From Adiantum capillus-veneris (lineage: Eukaryota; Streptophyta; Polypodiopsida; Polypodiales; Pteridaceae), in contig CM043968.1 of NCBI GenBank assembly GCA_014529385.2, positions 28,603,513 to 28,667,512 of the forward strand: 64,000 nucleotides of DNA, given 5' to 3'. This document shows positions 1-11,544 of the stretch, piece after piece (position 1 is the stretch's first letter; every line of letters begins with the position of its first letter). The position numbers were made by a program, and so were the translations under genes. The notes beneath the pieces were generated by a model. That model was not told the DNA's origin, made no database searches, and worked only from the letters and a program-made list of their open reading frames with translations.

Positions 1-7
1 GATATTC

Positions 8-960
8 ATGAAGTGGAGATTAGATTTTAAGGGGCCTTTCAAGAAGGTCACACCCAGGAAGAACAAGTACATAATCATGGCAACATGCTATGTCAATAAA
101 TGGGTAGAAACCAGTCAATTCCAAACAACACAGGTAAGTCCACAGCTTGGTTCAAATATGAACATATCATATGTCAGTATGTCTTTCCTCTAGAAATAGT
201 TTCAAAGCAAGGAACTCATTTCATTAATGAAACTATTCATAGCTAAGATATTCTCCATCAAGCATCGAAAATCAATGTTGTACTATCCCAGATGCAATAG
301 ACAGGCTGTGAGTAGTAACAAGACTATAAAGATCATTTTGACTAAAATTATCGAAAAGAACTTACAGCTAGGATGAAAAGATTTAGACAGCACAATGGGA
401 ATACCAAAATAGCCTACAAGATCAAATACTGGAATGACACCTTTCAGAATCATGAATGGTATTGAGGTTGTAGTCCCATTGGAATTTTCAATTCCCAGTC
501 CCAAGACTACAAAGACCATTTTGACTAAAGTTATACAAAAAGAACTTATAACTAGGATGAAAATATTCAGACGGTGCAATGGGCATACCAAATAACCTAC
601 AAGATCAATAATGTAATGACACCTTATAGAATCGTGAACAGTATTGAGGCTGTAGTCCCATTGGAATTTGCCATTGCCAAGTGGCAGTTGAACATGATAT
701 AGATTATAACACTAATGTGAAAAAGAGACTAGATGACTTACTGAAGCTGGATGAGATTGGACAAAGGGCAAGGTTGGAGCAAGAGGTAGTGCAGCATGAA
801 TGGAGAAAACACTGACATGATGGACGATTAAAAGTGCGTGAGTTTTAGAAGGGATATTTAGCTATATTATGCCAGTCTAAGTTAGAGCCCAATAAACCCA
901 ATCATGGTTTGGACCTTATGATGTTGAGTGGGTATTTTTGAATGGTACATCTAGACTAAA
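8..960 (+). pseudogene. Ty3/gypsy integrase remnant
   Basis: This is the decayed 3' part of a gypsy pol gene, read by following frames past several stops. The start encodes DFKGPF and NKYIIMATCYVNKWVET, the integrase core around the first catalytic Asp. Around 184-228 comes LEIVSKQGTHFINE, where the usual second catalytic Asp (SDQGTHF) is Lys. Later motifs are VVPLEF (about 650) and WFGPYDVEWVF (about 907-940), the conserved end of plant gypsy integrases. The middle is tandemly duplicated (320-685). The element runs in from the left edge, so its 5' part is outside the window. It has many stops and cannot be functional. Family assignment rests on motif order; the lineage within gypsy is not resolved. 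Confidence 0.8.
320..685 (+). repeat. 183-bp tandem duplication in integrase remnant
   Basis: Two diverged copies of about 183 bp (320-502 and 503-685) sit head to tail. Both begin with AAGACTA and end near CCCATTGGAATTT. The divergence (several substitutions and indels) shows the duplication is old. It lies inside the integrase remnant and probably arose after the element died. Confidence 0.75.
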
Positions 961-1648
961 AGTCTTGTCTTGTTACGTGGTGTTTATAATGGCTCTAAGA
1001 TGAAGCATATTATCCAACCCTAGAGGAGCCCACAACACAACTAATTGATCCATTTGATTCCTCTAATTTTAAAATCAAAGATTGGATTTATTTTTTAGCA
1101 AATGTAATTTGAAGTAGGCCCACCAGAGATTTCAGACTTTAGATGGTCTAGCACCCATCATACATGCGTTTTAGTCATCAGACAATTGGAAGATAGCATA
1201 TGAAGTAAGCAACAATAACTGGATGTGCATTGAATGTCAATCTTTTTTGAAACAAAGCTGGTGATTATTACAAAGACCGACCAGTGCATGTTTGCCACGT
1301 CAATAACATATGTTCTTTCTCCAAGGTGTGAAAAGAGTGGGTCATTCATGGCTTGAATTTGAACTACCATCAGATGCATTTGTGGCCCTAAGTCATTTTC
1401 GTTGCCAACCTCTGCACACACAACATTACCTGCATAGGAGCTCTTACTTGCAACCATTGTGCAAGAGATTGAGCTTGTCCTCACCTTATTTCCATCTCCA
1501 AGAAGTTCAAGTGAGTTCTCCTTCTCCATCCAAGGTACACCTCCCACGTCTCCCACTACAAAAGCCATGGGTAAGAAGAAAGTATCCAAAGTCATGAAGC
1601 AAATTTTAGCAGCAAAGCAGGTAGCAAAAAAAGAAGAGAAAGTTTCCA
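961..1648. other. Unassigned stretch
   Basis: I see no motif I can name here. Overlapping open frames on both strands (for example 1158-1649 minus and 1310-1597 plus) show no recognisable domain and are probably chance frames. Confidence 0.4.
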
Positions 1649-1850
1649 TTTTGGGGTAAAGACCTCTGTGCCTTGCCCCATAGGCTATGGGTGCCTACCC
1701 GCTGACCATGACCTTATTCTTGTACATAGACCAAGAATAAGGAGCTCCTCATTTTGAGGTTGATTCCACCCATACACCTTGCACTTCTTCTCCTTCTCAC
1801 CTTCATGCACCGCATACCACACTCCGCATGCATTCTGCACTATGCACTCT
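1649..1850 (+). repeat. 5' LTR (visible part)
   Basis: This is a direct repeat of 5557-5757. Shared blocks include GGGGTAAAG, CTGACCATGACCTTATT and AAGGAGCTCCTCATTTTGAG. The true 3' end of the LTR cannot be fixed because the right copy is truncated. Confidence 0.65.
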
Positions 1851-4323
1851 TCAACTGCTATCAAAGCCATGGCGGTGATTGGCGCGCGTGTGCACGTGCA
1901 ACAACTTCCTGATGAGATCGGCACGGAAGCGGTGAGCTTGTTGGCTATGGTAGCGCTTGGAGCTCGAACGTGAGCTTGGTAGGGGTAGATCTGATGCAAA
2001 AGAGTTGGATCGAAAGATAGCTGGGCGGATATCGAAGCTCGGAGCCACTAGCACATCCCTCTTGAGGACATGGAATCTTGAGAGGGAATCAAGGATCTCG
2101 GGGATCTGTAGGAATGAGAGCTTGAAAGGGGGATTTGCCTTGCAGAGCTTGAAAGCTTGAGAGGGGAATTTGCTAGCAAATCGAGAAAATCTCAAAGTAA
2201 TAAAAAATCTCCAAATCGAAAGCAGGTCTTGGTAGAAAATTGTAGAGCTCACGAGCAAGGAGTCGAGCACATATGTACGCTTGGAGATTGAGAGGGGGTG
2301 AGCTTGAAGCTTACACGCAGAGACTGCGTGCAAAAAATTGAGCCGAGATTGGGAGGATGAGCAAATTGAGAGCAGAGCGATCGAGCGAGAAGAGAGATTG
2401 AAGGTCCGGCTTCAGAGAAAAGAAAGAGAGACAGAGCTGGAAGCTCTCTTAATCAAACTGTTTTTTGGCTAGTGCACGGGCAAATAAGCCTAAGCATCAC
2501 CAAGAAGTGGACCGGTATTCCCAACAATTATGGTTTATCCCCGACTTTCCCACAGGTAAAGAGAGAAAGAGGATCGACTCTTGGCTCAGATCCGGCGTTG
2601 GCAAGCACACTTTCTATGGCATCTTCTCAGCTTTCGGCGTTCTCCTCTACGGCTCGCCAGCGATTAGACAATTCGGTGTCCTTCTTGGCGGCCAAGGCAT
2701 TGGCGAGCGCTTCCGTCTAGTGGCGGAAGACGACATCGGCTTTTTTCTCGGATTTGACATAGTGAGAGCGAGAGAGAGAGTAGTTCAGCTCTCCTCCAAC
2801 ATAGCTTTGCCATCAACTACCCTCCCACGCACTCATCCGGAGTGGTTTTGGCTCCAACGGACATCCTACGCACCCCGGCTTCTCGGCCTCAGCACAGCAA
2901 GAGATAGACAAGTGAGAGCGGCATCGGCTCTCATCCATCCCCCGTCCGGAGCGGCTTGACTCCATATTGTGTCCTTGGCAACACCCCCTCCCCCCTCTCG
3001 ACGGCGTTTTTAGTTGCCACGATTCCGATTTTCTCCCTTTTTTAACCACAGACATTGGTGCATATCGGCTCCGACGGACCATTCTAGAACAGCTTTCCCA
3101 CGAGTGCGGCTCTCCGATGATAATTTTGACCACACACAGCCAGTTGATTGTGCTTTGCGCTTGGTTTTTATCAACGTGTTTTTTTTATCGATGAGGTAGT
3201 GTGCCAATTTTTAGGCGGTTTGCTCAAAGGTTGCACATCATTTGCATTGCAGATTATGTGGCACAAGTATTGTGCGCATGTATGACCATGTGGGTCCGTT
3301 CAGAGAGTAGTTTTAGCATGATCTTGTGCATTTTTTTCTTTGTATGCATTTGTGGATACAGTTGGAGATAGGTATAGGTCACAAGCACCAGGTTCACAAG
3401 TTTACAACGTTTTTGGACAGGTACATGTCCATAAGACACTCGTTTACGAGTGAGCCAGTTTGCCAAGGTTTTGGCAGTGCATGTATACCATTTGTGGACT
3501 TATTTACTGAGACATTGAGTGTATGTCTATGCTTTATGCGGTATTGGTGAGATTTTTTAATTTTTCACTCAATTTTCAAGGGAAACTCTGCTGGATTTTT
3601 CCCAAATTCTCGCCACGTTTTATGCGTATCTGCAATATACTCTCTGATGGTTTAGTGGTTGAGTTTTAACTCCCGCTTTGACACGTTTTGTTAGCTTGGG
3701 CACGAGTTTAGTGTTCTTGTACCCACTCTTGCAAGAGTGAGAGTTGCATATGCTCGTGTGGCTATAGATAGGTAGTCAGAGGCTTCACATGTTCTGCAGG
3801 TTTTTGGAAGATCTTTGCAGGCCTCCTTGAGATGCGTTTTGAGCACTACATGCTCACTACTTGTGCATATAATTGTGCGCTTTATGCTCGGTTGATCTGT
3901 TTGTCCTAGATTATATAGTTGTAGATAGAAGATTGCGGAGTTGATTCTATGTATATGTGAGCATCAGTTTTGATGCGTTTGATCATGGTTTTCATGATTG
4001 TGTAGTGGTTGATTTATTACCCACTTTGTTGCCAGTTTGGCATGATTTATGGTAGAGATTGTGCTTGAGTTTTTTGCTTAGTTTATAGGGGAGACTCTAT
4101 CAGATTTCTCCCATGTTTTCTCGCCATAGTTTCTTGACATTCACTTATGGTTGCAGATATGTGTGGTAGTTTAGAGTCTACAGTGATGACTCAAGAGATA
4201 TGGCAGTCTCGTAGTTGTTGATACATGAGATGTTGGCATGGTGGTCACACATGGCACATTAGGTGTTGTTGTTCTAGATGTATGAGGTAGCAGTGGACAT
4301 CTATGTGTGGCACGGAATAGGTT
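1851..4323. other. Internal region of decayed copia element, no clear genes
   Basis: This holds many AG- and GA-rich stretches and short open frames (for example 2465-2959) without recognised domains. Around 3578-3700 and 3998-4150 two blocks resemble each other (both contain GACTCT or AACTCT followed by a TTCTCCC/TTTTCCC and TCTCGCCA run), suggesting old internal duplication. No primer-binding site was found. Confidence 0.4.
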
Positions 4324-5069
4324 TTGACACATGCTAGAGTGGTGGCTTCATATGCTAGTGACGGTGATGTCACGTTTGCCTTTAGAGTTCCTCCTGCTTA
4401 CATGTCTTTGAGAGGTGACACTTATCCACATTGGTTGCTAGATGAGGATGTAGTTTTCTATATCACACCACATAGTGACTGGTTTAGCATCTCTCTAGTG
4501 GGAGCTTTGGTTGTGTGCATTTGGTCAATGGTTGTTCGACGTTTGACATTGCAGGTGCAAGAGATGTTTGCTTGTCATTGCCCATTGGTGCATTATATAC
4601 GCTAGGACATGTGCGTTATGTTCATCAACTGAGATAGAGTTTGATGTCAATGAGAGAGTTAGCAGATTGTGGGTGTCAGATACTGCTTAGAGCGCAGTCT
4701 TTCCAAATGCATTGTGGTTCATTAATGATTGCCAAAGAAGCCCAAAGTGTCTTGGTATATCCTATGCATGTGTCTAAGGTAGGAGACAGCATGGTCTCTG
4801 TTTTGTTGTTGGCATGCTTTGAGCGAGAGACGAGACGTGTCGTCTTTGCGGGTAAGCTCCACCATGCTCACAAGACATATCATTTAGCTATGCAAGATGT
4901 GCTAGTAGACTCTATAGAGATAGAGGTAGAGCGGCAATGCTCTAGTGAGACACAGCAAGTGTTTTTAGAGTCTGTGCAATCAAAGGTAGAGCAGGTCTTC
5001 TCCCTAGAGACACAGACAGAGATGATAAACACAAAGTTATTTGATATGCTCATGTTAGAAGCTGATTAG
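4324..5069 (+). pseudogene. Copia protease/linker remnant
   Basis: Two frames, 4324-4605 and 4641-5069, carry the debris of a copia protease. The first includes HWLLDEDVVFYITPHSDWF, which lines up with the copia pattern W-x-LDSG-x-S-x-H-xTP-x-x-DWF; the catalytic D-S/T-G is destroyed. The second includes GSLMIAKEAQSVLVYPMHVS, matching the linker that in intact elements reads GSLVV-x-KG...TLY-x-x-x-VS. The last 50 residues of the second frame are acidic and glutamine-rich and are not recognised. Copia origin is a family inference; loss of function is directly visible. Confidence 0.55.
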
Positions 5070-5556
5070 TTGGTGCCAGGATGCATACTTCCGCCTATGG
5101 GTGAGAGGGACGTAGCCATCCTAGTGTTAGTGATGACACATCCATATGCGATGGGTAGTCGTGATGATATAGTACATGCAATATCACAAGAGAGGCTAGG
5201 ACAGCCAGGTTTGCGGACAATTTGTCAGTGTTCGGGCATCTCATGTACGACCTACTAGTTACCTAGCAATCGTAGTGGGAGAATTTACAATAGGGATTGT
5301 CAGTCGTATGATGAAACTGACACTAGCATGATTCATAGAGGAGTTTTGCAAACCATACAGTTGTTTGCATGATTTACATGCAGGATCTAGTGTGGGTGCA
5401 CACGCTTGCTTATCCCTAGAGCCTATATGGCTGCATGTAGATCGACTGAGCAAGCTAGTGGGCATAGGTTGAGAGAGTCTGTCAACCATTTCTTGTACAT
5501 ACTAGCAGTTTAGCTAGTAGCACCCACTTATTGGCGCATGCCTTTAAGTGAGAGAT

Positions 5557-5757
5557 TGTTGGGGTAAAGGCCACTGTGCCTTGCCCGACCGCCCAGTCTA
5601 TGGGTGCCCGTCCACTGACCATGACCTTATTTTTGTACATATACCAAGAATAAGGAGCTCCTCATTTTGAGGTTGACTCCACCCACACACCTTGCACTCC
5701 TTCTATGTCTTCCCCTTCTCGCACGCACCGCACCATGCACACATTCCGCACTACATG
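5557..5757 (+). repeat. 3' LTR (truncated)
   Basis: It begins with TGTTGGGGTAAAGG immediately after the purine-rich GTGAGAGAT tract. Similarity to the left LTR runs to about 5757 and then stops abruptly at an unrelated open frame. Confidence 0.65.
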
Positions 5758-6234
5758 GCACTCACAGGCATCGCATACAAACCGAGTGACAAATATGTAT
5801 TTAACAATGTAGAGAAGGAATTGCTAACCAATTGGGGTATGATGATATTGATGGAAGTGGCAAAAAATCCCAAAGACATGTCAATAATCCAGTATATGGG
5901 GGACACCTTTGACACATACACAGCCATGGTGACTATCAATGAACAATAGATAAAGATCATGGTGACGGTGATTGTACACAATTTCCGACTCCCCTATGAC
6001 CAAAAACCCAAAGTGTGCACACCCTATGAAATCATTACTTTTTTGAAGGAAACACGTGAAATCAAGGCAAAGAGGAAATCTAGAGGGCAAGGCATTCCAC
6101 TGTCAGCCCTTGAACACAAAGCAGGTTATAAGTTTGCAGAAAAGGTCTTAACTATGAAGAACAATCGGACATACATCTTTGAGAAGGTTCAGTGTGCTAC
6201 TTGCGAGAGCTCTAATCAAGAAGCACCCCAGTAG
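5692..6234 (+). pseudogene. Unrecognised ORF with one in-frame stop
   Basis: One reading frame runs from 5692 to 6234, broken only by TAG at 5947-5949, for about 180 codons. The first 20 or so residues come from the LTR-like sequence; the rest is unrelated to any retroelement protein I know. The C-terminal half is rich in Lys, Arg and Glu (around ETREIKAKRKSRGQG) and ends with two nearby cysteines in CATCES. No transmembrane segment or signal peptide is apparent. It could be a captured host fragment or part of another decayed element. I assign no function. Confidence 0.35.
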
Positions 6235-7049
6235 TCTGAGCACCATTTTGTACAATTAGTGTGATCGGTCATATTGGTAAAATCAAACCGAGCACTTGTT
6301 TAAAGCATGGTACATCTAGAAATTCTCCTAGTAGACCACATGCGTGCCTACTCATCCTAGAGTCCTAGCCTTAGTGCATAGCTGTTAGGACAAGCAGACT
6401 AGTCTCGAGAGTCTACACAAGCAACAAATAAACACGATTTGGAAATTAATCAAGCATGCACATCTGAATTAGCCACCAAGAAATAGAATGATTTAGCTTA
6501 TCAAAAGATCTGGAATATAATTAAATCCAAACAAAATATTCCATCTGGGAAATTTGAGGATAAGCAAGTTGAAGGGTCAGTTGACATGGTAGTAGGTAAA
6601 GGTTCAGCAGACAGTACTATTGCAACACCCATGTCATGTAGCACTCTAGAAACGACTATTCACCAATATCAAGACCCAGATAAGTCTTCCTAGATTAAGA
6701 CCACCAATCAATTCATGGCTTCACCAGCACTACAAGATCAGGTGCATCCCAGTCACATGTACTACAAGATCAGGAGGATCCCAGTCACATGCAGACCGTG
6801 ATTTTAGATGCCTCCTTGATAGGCTACAGGCTTTACAAAAAGCTCTATTGTGAGTAGATTACAAATTGATATATTTGTGTAATGGAATTGGCCTATTAAC
6901 TTAGATTGCAGCAGAAAGAGAGAGAATTTCATTAAGGAAATTCCTTCTTGTTGGTAGAGAGGGTGCTTGAATGGACAGAGCAACATTAAACACATATCCT
7001 AGCTAACATGGCATGAGCAATAACTCGAAAAAGAGAGGTAATTAGAGAC
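6235..7049. other. Unassigned stretch
   Basis: A short near-duplicate is visible at 6729-6795 (two copies of a block containing CTACAAGATCAGG and ATCCCAGTCACATG). No gene or element boundary is apparent. Confidence 0.4.
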
Positions 7050-7641
7050 ATTGACAACATTTGAGGACCGGATTTATCTCGACCCGGTCACCCCTCCGAT
7101 AGGATTTTTTATTATAGGTTCTCCCATCAAGAGAGACTTGGTACAATACAATCTTTGTGTTCCTTGTGACCTAGTGATGCAATGAAGATGTAAAGCTTCA
7201 TGCATCATGAGCATAACATAGACTTTGTAAACAACATTAACTATTCCAAGCCTCAGTCCCAAGGCCTCAAACACCTTCGAAGGTGGAGAGAGCTAGCGGG
7301 CAATGAGGGTAGGGAAGAGGAAGAAGAAACACTCATAGGCGAAAGAAGTAGTTTCTCACTTATCATCACTCTTCTTGCTAGCATACAAAATAGCATAGTA
7401 ATGAAGATGAAGATAGCAAGCTTAAGCATTGAAGCATGGCTCTTGGTTGGATTTGCATTCCATAGCCAAGAGTGTTGGTGTAGGCTCTCAACGTCTCTAC
7501 TAACTTGGATAAGGAGATGGAGCTCTTGTACTTTGCACTTCACACAATGAGAGTGTGTGTGAGTGTGTGTGGGAGAGTATACCCCCCAAGCAACCCCCCT
7601 TCTTTCTTTGGTTGACCCCCTCTTCTAGCTCAACTTGGAAT

Positions 7642-7753
7642 CTCATTGGACCCCTGCAAGCTTGGCCAATCAGATGCAAAATTCATGTGATTGGAAGCTC
7701 ATTGGACCCCTGCAAGCTTGGCCAATCACATGCACAATGCATATCAAGCAACA
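7642..7753 (+). repeat. 56-bp tandem duplication
   Basis: Two copies of a block starting CTCATTGGACCCCTGCAAGC and continuing CTTGGCCAATCA lie 56 bp apart, at 7642 and 7698, with few differences. Confidence 0.85.
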
Positions 7754-7980
7754 AGGGTAGTCTTGGGACAAGTGTCCCTTTTTCCCCTTTGACAAAGAGG
7801 ACTTTAGAAATGCAAAGACAATTAATTAAACCAACTAAATTATCATTGGACCTCTCTAGGGATCAACCAATAGGCTTCGGACACTCCTTGAGGGTAACCT
7901 AGCTAGGGGATTGACATGTGTCCTACTTGCCTCTTGAGCAAGGGATGTCCTTTGGGAGAGAGAGATAGATCAAGGAACCA

Positions 7981-8007
7981 CCCCCCCCCCCCCCCCCCCC
8001 CCCCCCC
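7981..8007 (+). repeat. C27 homopolymer
   Basis: An uninterrupted run of 27 cytosines. On the minus strand it is G27, which can form G-quadruplexes. Its exact length is prone to sequencing error. Confidence 0.9.
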
Positions 8008-8513
8008 TACCTGCATGGCTAGCCCTCTCCTTGTAGGGACATGTGTTGACTTTTGTGACACCTCAAGCCCCTAACCCTTGGGCCTAGTTCTCACCACAAA
8101 CTTGGCCCTTAAGCCCCTCAATGGGTTCCCACCTCAAGTGCAACCCTAGCATCTCAAGCATGTCAAGCACCTCAAGCATCTCAAACACCAGGCATGACAA
8201 GCACCTCAAGCTTGGACCGCGTTCCCACCTCAAGCACAGCCCTAGCTTATTACCTAAGTTCAAAGGACTTTTTCACTAACCTTTGGAGGTCTTCAATGAA
8301 GCTAACCCTAAGGTCTTTAAGCTCCATTGGCTAGCCTTTCTCATTGATAGATCATCTCTCATTTGGACCCCTTTACCATTTGCCCCATGTTGAGATAGAC
8401 CCGTAAGCACATGTCTAGATTCTAACCCTTGTTCCCTTCTATTCTCCCACATTAAATGATCAGTTTAATATGAGAAAATCATTTGGGTTGGTTACATATT
8501 AGATTTTATAACA

Positions 8514-8889
8514 TAGCCTCTCTCTTGAAATCATAGTCGTCCTCGACTATGAGGTAGAAGAGATAAGTCATTAGTCAATGTTTCTTAGTGGGTAAAGGAT
8601 CCCTATTTACCCTACGACATCATTCCAAGATGGATGAATAATCCATTTGGTGCTTGGGAGACATAGCTTCCACAAGCATGTCTGCTTTTTAGTCCATTCC
8701 ATTCTCCTAAAGTAGAGTGACAAATTCTACTTGGTTTTTGAGAGATGTCATCATCACAAACATGATTCTAAGCATGCATACTACTTAAATTTGTGCACAA
8801 TAAAAAGAGAACTAGTCTTATAAGACAAAAACATTGGTCATTTGAAATAAATTTGTACATTTTCTTACTCTAATATAGCATTATAAGCA
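8514..8889 (-). other. 3' non-coding part of the minus gypsy element
   Basis: AT-rich sequence between the end of the integrase frame (8900) and the purine tract (about 8514-8527). No open frame with recognisable motifs. Confidence 0.4.
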
Positions 8890-10045
8890 TTGACAAGGTT
8901 CATACTATCCTTAAGCTGTATTCCTTGCATCCATCTAACATCTTCAGTCGGATAATCTTACCATGTCTTAGTACATTGTCTTCATGCCGAAGGATAGCTT
9001 TGGGTTGTAGCACCTCTTCTTGGTCTTTGATTTTGGGAAGGTCTTCAATAATTGGTTCACCTAGTGGCTCTCCTTTGTAGGGCTTAAGTAGGCTCACATG
9101 AAAAGCATTGTGTATGAGCCAATGGTTGGGCAACTTGAGTTGATAAGCCATCTCATTTATTGGCTTCAAGATTTGAAAAGGACCATAGTATCTTTTTGCT
9201 AATATAGCATAATACTTTTGATGGTCCGTAGGATTTTTGCCCATCGTTTGCCTCAATCGAGCCTTGGGAAACTTAAGTAAGACCCAATCATTTTCTTTGA
9301 ATGTTAAGGCCCTTCTGTTCTTGTTAGCAACAAATTTTTGCCTTTGTTGAGAGATGGATATAGCCTCCTTAATCTCTTGAAAAGATTCTTGTAGGTCATG
9401 GTTGTACTCATTGGTAGAGCGAAGATCTTCCCATGTACTTTAAGTAGCAAGGGACTTTTAGGTCTTCCCTCAATGATTTCAAAAGGTGCTTTTTCCATAG
9501 AAGTATGTACATTATTATTGTACGCATACTCTACAAGAGGTAAGTACTTTTCCCATTCTGAGCGTTGATCTACTTCTGTAACATAAGTCTTTAGTAGTTC
9601 AAGAATCTTAAGATTGGCTATCTCACTTTGGCCATCCGTTTGTGGGTGATAGGCCAAAGAGAAATTCAATCTTGTACCTAGATTTTCAAAGAGACCTTTT
9701 CAAAAATTACTGTTCATTCTGGGATCTCTATTTGACATTATGGATGTTGGCAATCCATGGTGTTTGAAAATTTGAGATATGAAGAGAGTTTCCATTTGGT
9801 GTGCCTTAATAGTCTTTTTGACAGGAATAAAGTGTGTTTGCTTGCTAAACCTATCGACTATTGTCCATATTCCCATATTTACATGGATAGACTTTGGTAA
9901 TCCAAAGATAAAATCCATGGATATACTCTCTCATGGTGAATTTGGGATAGGCAATGGCTGGAGTAATCCAGGTTTCTTCCCTCTATCATACTTAGTCTTT
10001 TGGCATATCACACATTTTGAAACATAATCTTGTATGTCTACTTTC
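8890..10045 (-). pseudogene. Ty3/gypsy integrase, C-terminal half
   Basis: Three minus-strand segments read in order give an integrase core and C-terminal region. 9700-10027 holds the CxxC end of the zinc-binding domain (CVICQKTK), MDFIFGLPKS and IVDRFSKQTHFIPVKK around the first catalytic Asp. 9304-9669 holds LAYHPQTDGQSEIANLK, where the catalytic Glu is in place, and LVEYAYNNNVHTS. 8900-9256 holds YYGPFQIL and HNAFHVSLLKPY, the conserved GPF/Y region of gypsy integrases. Between the first two segments SNRDPRMNSNF shows the second Asp site altered (usually SDRDxxF). A chromodomain is not clear after LLKPY. Stops and frameshifts make it dead. The 5' part is cut off by Copia-1 at 10046 and resumes weakly at 15604. 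Confidence 0.85.
10041..10045 (+). repeat. Target-site duplication, left (CTTTC)
   Basis: CTTTC directly precedes the left LTR; the same five bases follow the right LTR at 15599-15603. Confidence 0.9.
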
Positions 10046-10822
10046 TGTTAAGTATGGAACCTTATTTACCCTTGTAATTTTCTATGGTAAAAGCGCACAT
10101 TTGTAAGGCCCCCATTATGAGGAGAAGCCATCATGCGTGAAGGAAAATCACTCACCGGAAACCAAAATTTTCACGGACAAGAATCAGGGGCAACTTTAGA
10201 GGCCTCAGGGGCGGAGGCCTCGGGGACGGAGGCCCCTGAGACTTTTTTTTTCGCCGAAATATTATGGCCGGACGGCGGCCGAAAAGTGATCGGAAAACAA
10301 CCGGTAGGTTGGCCGGTGGCCGGTAGTCAATGGCCGATGGCCGGTGGTCGGAAGTCAATGGCCGGTGGCCGGTGGTCGGAAGTCAATGGCCGGTGACCGG
10401 TGGCCGAATTCAAAAGCGGACTTGTCTTCTCAAGGGCGGCAACACAAGGGCGGATTGGAGGGTCCGATTTGGACTTATTCACACAAGGGCGGCTACACAT
10501 GGCTGTCTCTCATAAGAGAGGGCAACCCTTTTGGCCTATAAAACGAGACCATTTCTACACACATTTCATAGTGTGAAGTTGATGTAACAAGGTGAGTGTG
10601 AGGTGGTGAGAGTGAAGCAAGGCAGGAGCTCTATCAAGGGTTTAATCCCTTTGTAAACTACTTCTTCTTTTGAAGTGCTAAAGCCATTGAGTGGCTGCTT
10701 TCCCGTGGACGTAGCCCACATTGGGTGAACCACGTATATCGTGTCTACTCTCTCTCTCTCTCTACTCTATAATCTCTTGTGTGTGAAATATATCTCTCTC
10801 CATTAAGTAATCTACTCACGAC
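10046..10822 (+). repeat. Copia-1 5' LTR, truncated at the inversion point
   Basis: Aligns with 14853-15598. It starts TGTTAAGTATGGA and breaks after TAATCTACTCA at 10822. The missing end (ATTTAGCTACG to TCTAACA) is found in reverse at 11545-11570. A TATA-like TATAAAACGAG lies at about 10537. It has more GGCCGGTGGCC minisatellite units than the 3' LTR. Confidence 0.9.
10300..10410 (+). repeat. GGCCGGTGGCC minisatellite in LTR
   Basis: Units of about 28 bp built from GGCCGGTGGCCGGT and GGAAGTCAAT repeat three times here, but fewer times in the 3' LTR (about 15101-15150). Confidence 0.85.
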
Positions 10823-11471
10823 CCTTTTGGTTTTTGAACCTCTCCTTAGGCCTTCCTCTTGTTTCTAGTGACAATGCAGCACTTGATGATGCTCCTGTGC
10901 TTCTCCTTCGCATTTCCTCGCTTAGGAGAACACCCACAAAATCATCAAACTTAAGAGTATTTGTGCCAGAAATAGAATTACTTACAGCCATCACAAGGCT
11001 GTCCCAACTATCCGGTAGAGATGATAGTATAAGGAGAGCTCGCACTTCGTCATCGAAATTGATTTTCACTGATCAAAGTTGACTTATGTTTGTGTTAAAG
11101 TCATTTAGGTGTTCTGCAACTAAACCATTCTTTGCCATCTTTAGATTGAACAAGCGCTTCATAAGAAATACCTTATTGGATGTCGATGGTTTCTCGTAGA
11201 AGTCGTCAAGTGACTTCATCAAGTCCTCCGTGGTCTTCATCTCCGAAACATTGAAGGCCACCGTTGACTCCAAGCTTAACCGGATTGTTCCCAATGCCTT
11301 TCGATCAAGAACAATCCATGCTTCATCTGCCATTGTTGCGGGCTTCTTCGCAAGACCGCCTAGTGGCAAATAGAGGTCCTTCTGGTAGAGATAGTCTTCA
11401 ATCTGCATCTTCTAATGTTGGTAGTTTTTGCCGTTGAACTTCTCAATCTTGAGCTTCCCTTCCTCCGCCAT
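10823..11471 (-). pseudogene. Copia-1 gag, inverted
   Basis: A minus-strand copia gag capsid starts at ATG (11471-11469) with MAEEGKLKIEKFNGKNY. Typical gag residues follow: KMQIEDYLYQKDLYLPLG, LMKRLFNLKM, LPDSWDSLVMAVSN. The plus-strand pol that should follow it reads the opposite way. Two in-frame stops are visible: TAG at about 11412-11414, where the family usually has Trp, and TGA at about 11070. The frame ends KERFKNQKG at the inversion point. On the far side of the inversion the plus strand resumes with the Arg/Ser-rich linker and zinc knuckle, so the original gag-pol was continuous before inversion. No gag-pol product can be made from this arrangement. Confidence 0.9.
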
Positions 11472-11530
11472 AACTCCCACTCAATTCAAGGAAACCTTTC
11501 CTTGAGATAATTTACCTACGAGCAAACCTT

Positions 11531-11542
11531 GCTCTGATACCA
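11531..11542 (-). promoter_or_regulatory. Primer-binding site (initiator Met-tRNA), inverted
   Basis: The minus strand reads TGGTATCAGAGC, the complement of the 3' end of plant initiator Met-tRNA, two bases after the inverted LTR end TCTAACA. Confidence 0.92.
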
Positions 11543-11544
11543 GT

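Larger units (their letters stand above)
1649..5757 (+). mobile_element. Decayed copia-type LTR retrotransposon
   Basis: Two copies of an LTR-like sequence face the same way at about 1649-1850 and 5557-5757. Just before the right copy the sequence reads AGTGAGAGATTG, matching the GTGGGAGATTG polypurine tract typical of plant copia elements. The only recognisable pol residues are a corrupted protease (WLLD...ITPHSDWF, about 4430-4490) and a linker (GSLMIAKE...YPMHVSK, about 4706-4770). Integrase, RT and RNase H are absent, so the element is internally deleted or was always non-autonomous. The first base of the left LTR is damaged, and the right LTR loses similarity after about 200 bp. No target duplication could be matched. 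Confidence 0.6.
7050..8513 (-). repeat. Probable 3' LTR of the minus-strand gypsy element (left end uncertain)
   Basis: Reading the minus strand, a purine tract (AAGAGAGAGGCTA) is followed at 8513 by TGTTATAAAATC. This is the layout of a polypurine tract followed by the TG start of a 3' LTR, and it lies 3' of the minus-strand integrase at 8890-10045. The LTR body would include the tandem duplication at 7642-7753 and the poly-C run. I see no second copy or target duplication in the window, so the left boundary is a guess. Confidence 0.4.

Noticed and set aside
2465-2959. 165-codon open frame as a gene
   Set aside because: No recognised motif; it lies in the interior of a decayed copia element and lacks a clear ATG context.
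10133-10541. Gly/Trp-rich frames in the Copia-1 LTR
   Set aside because: Produced by the GGCCGGTGGCC minisatellite; present in several frames on both strands.
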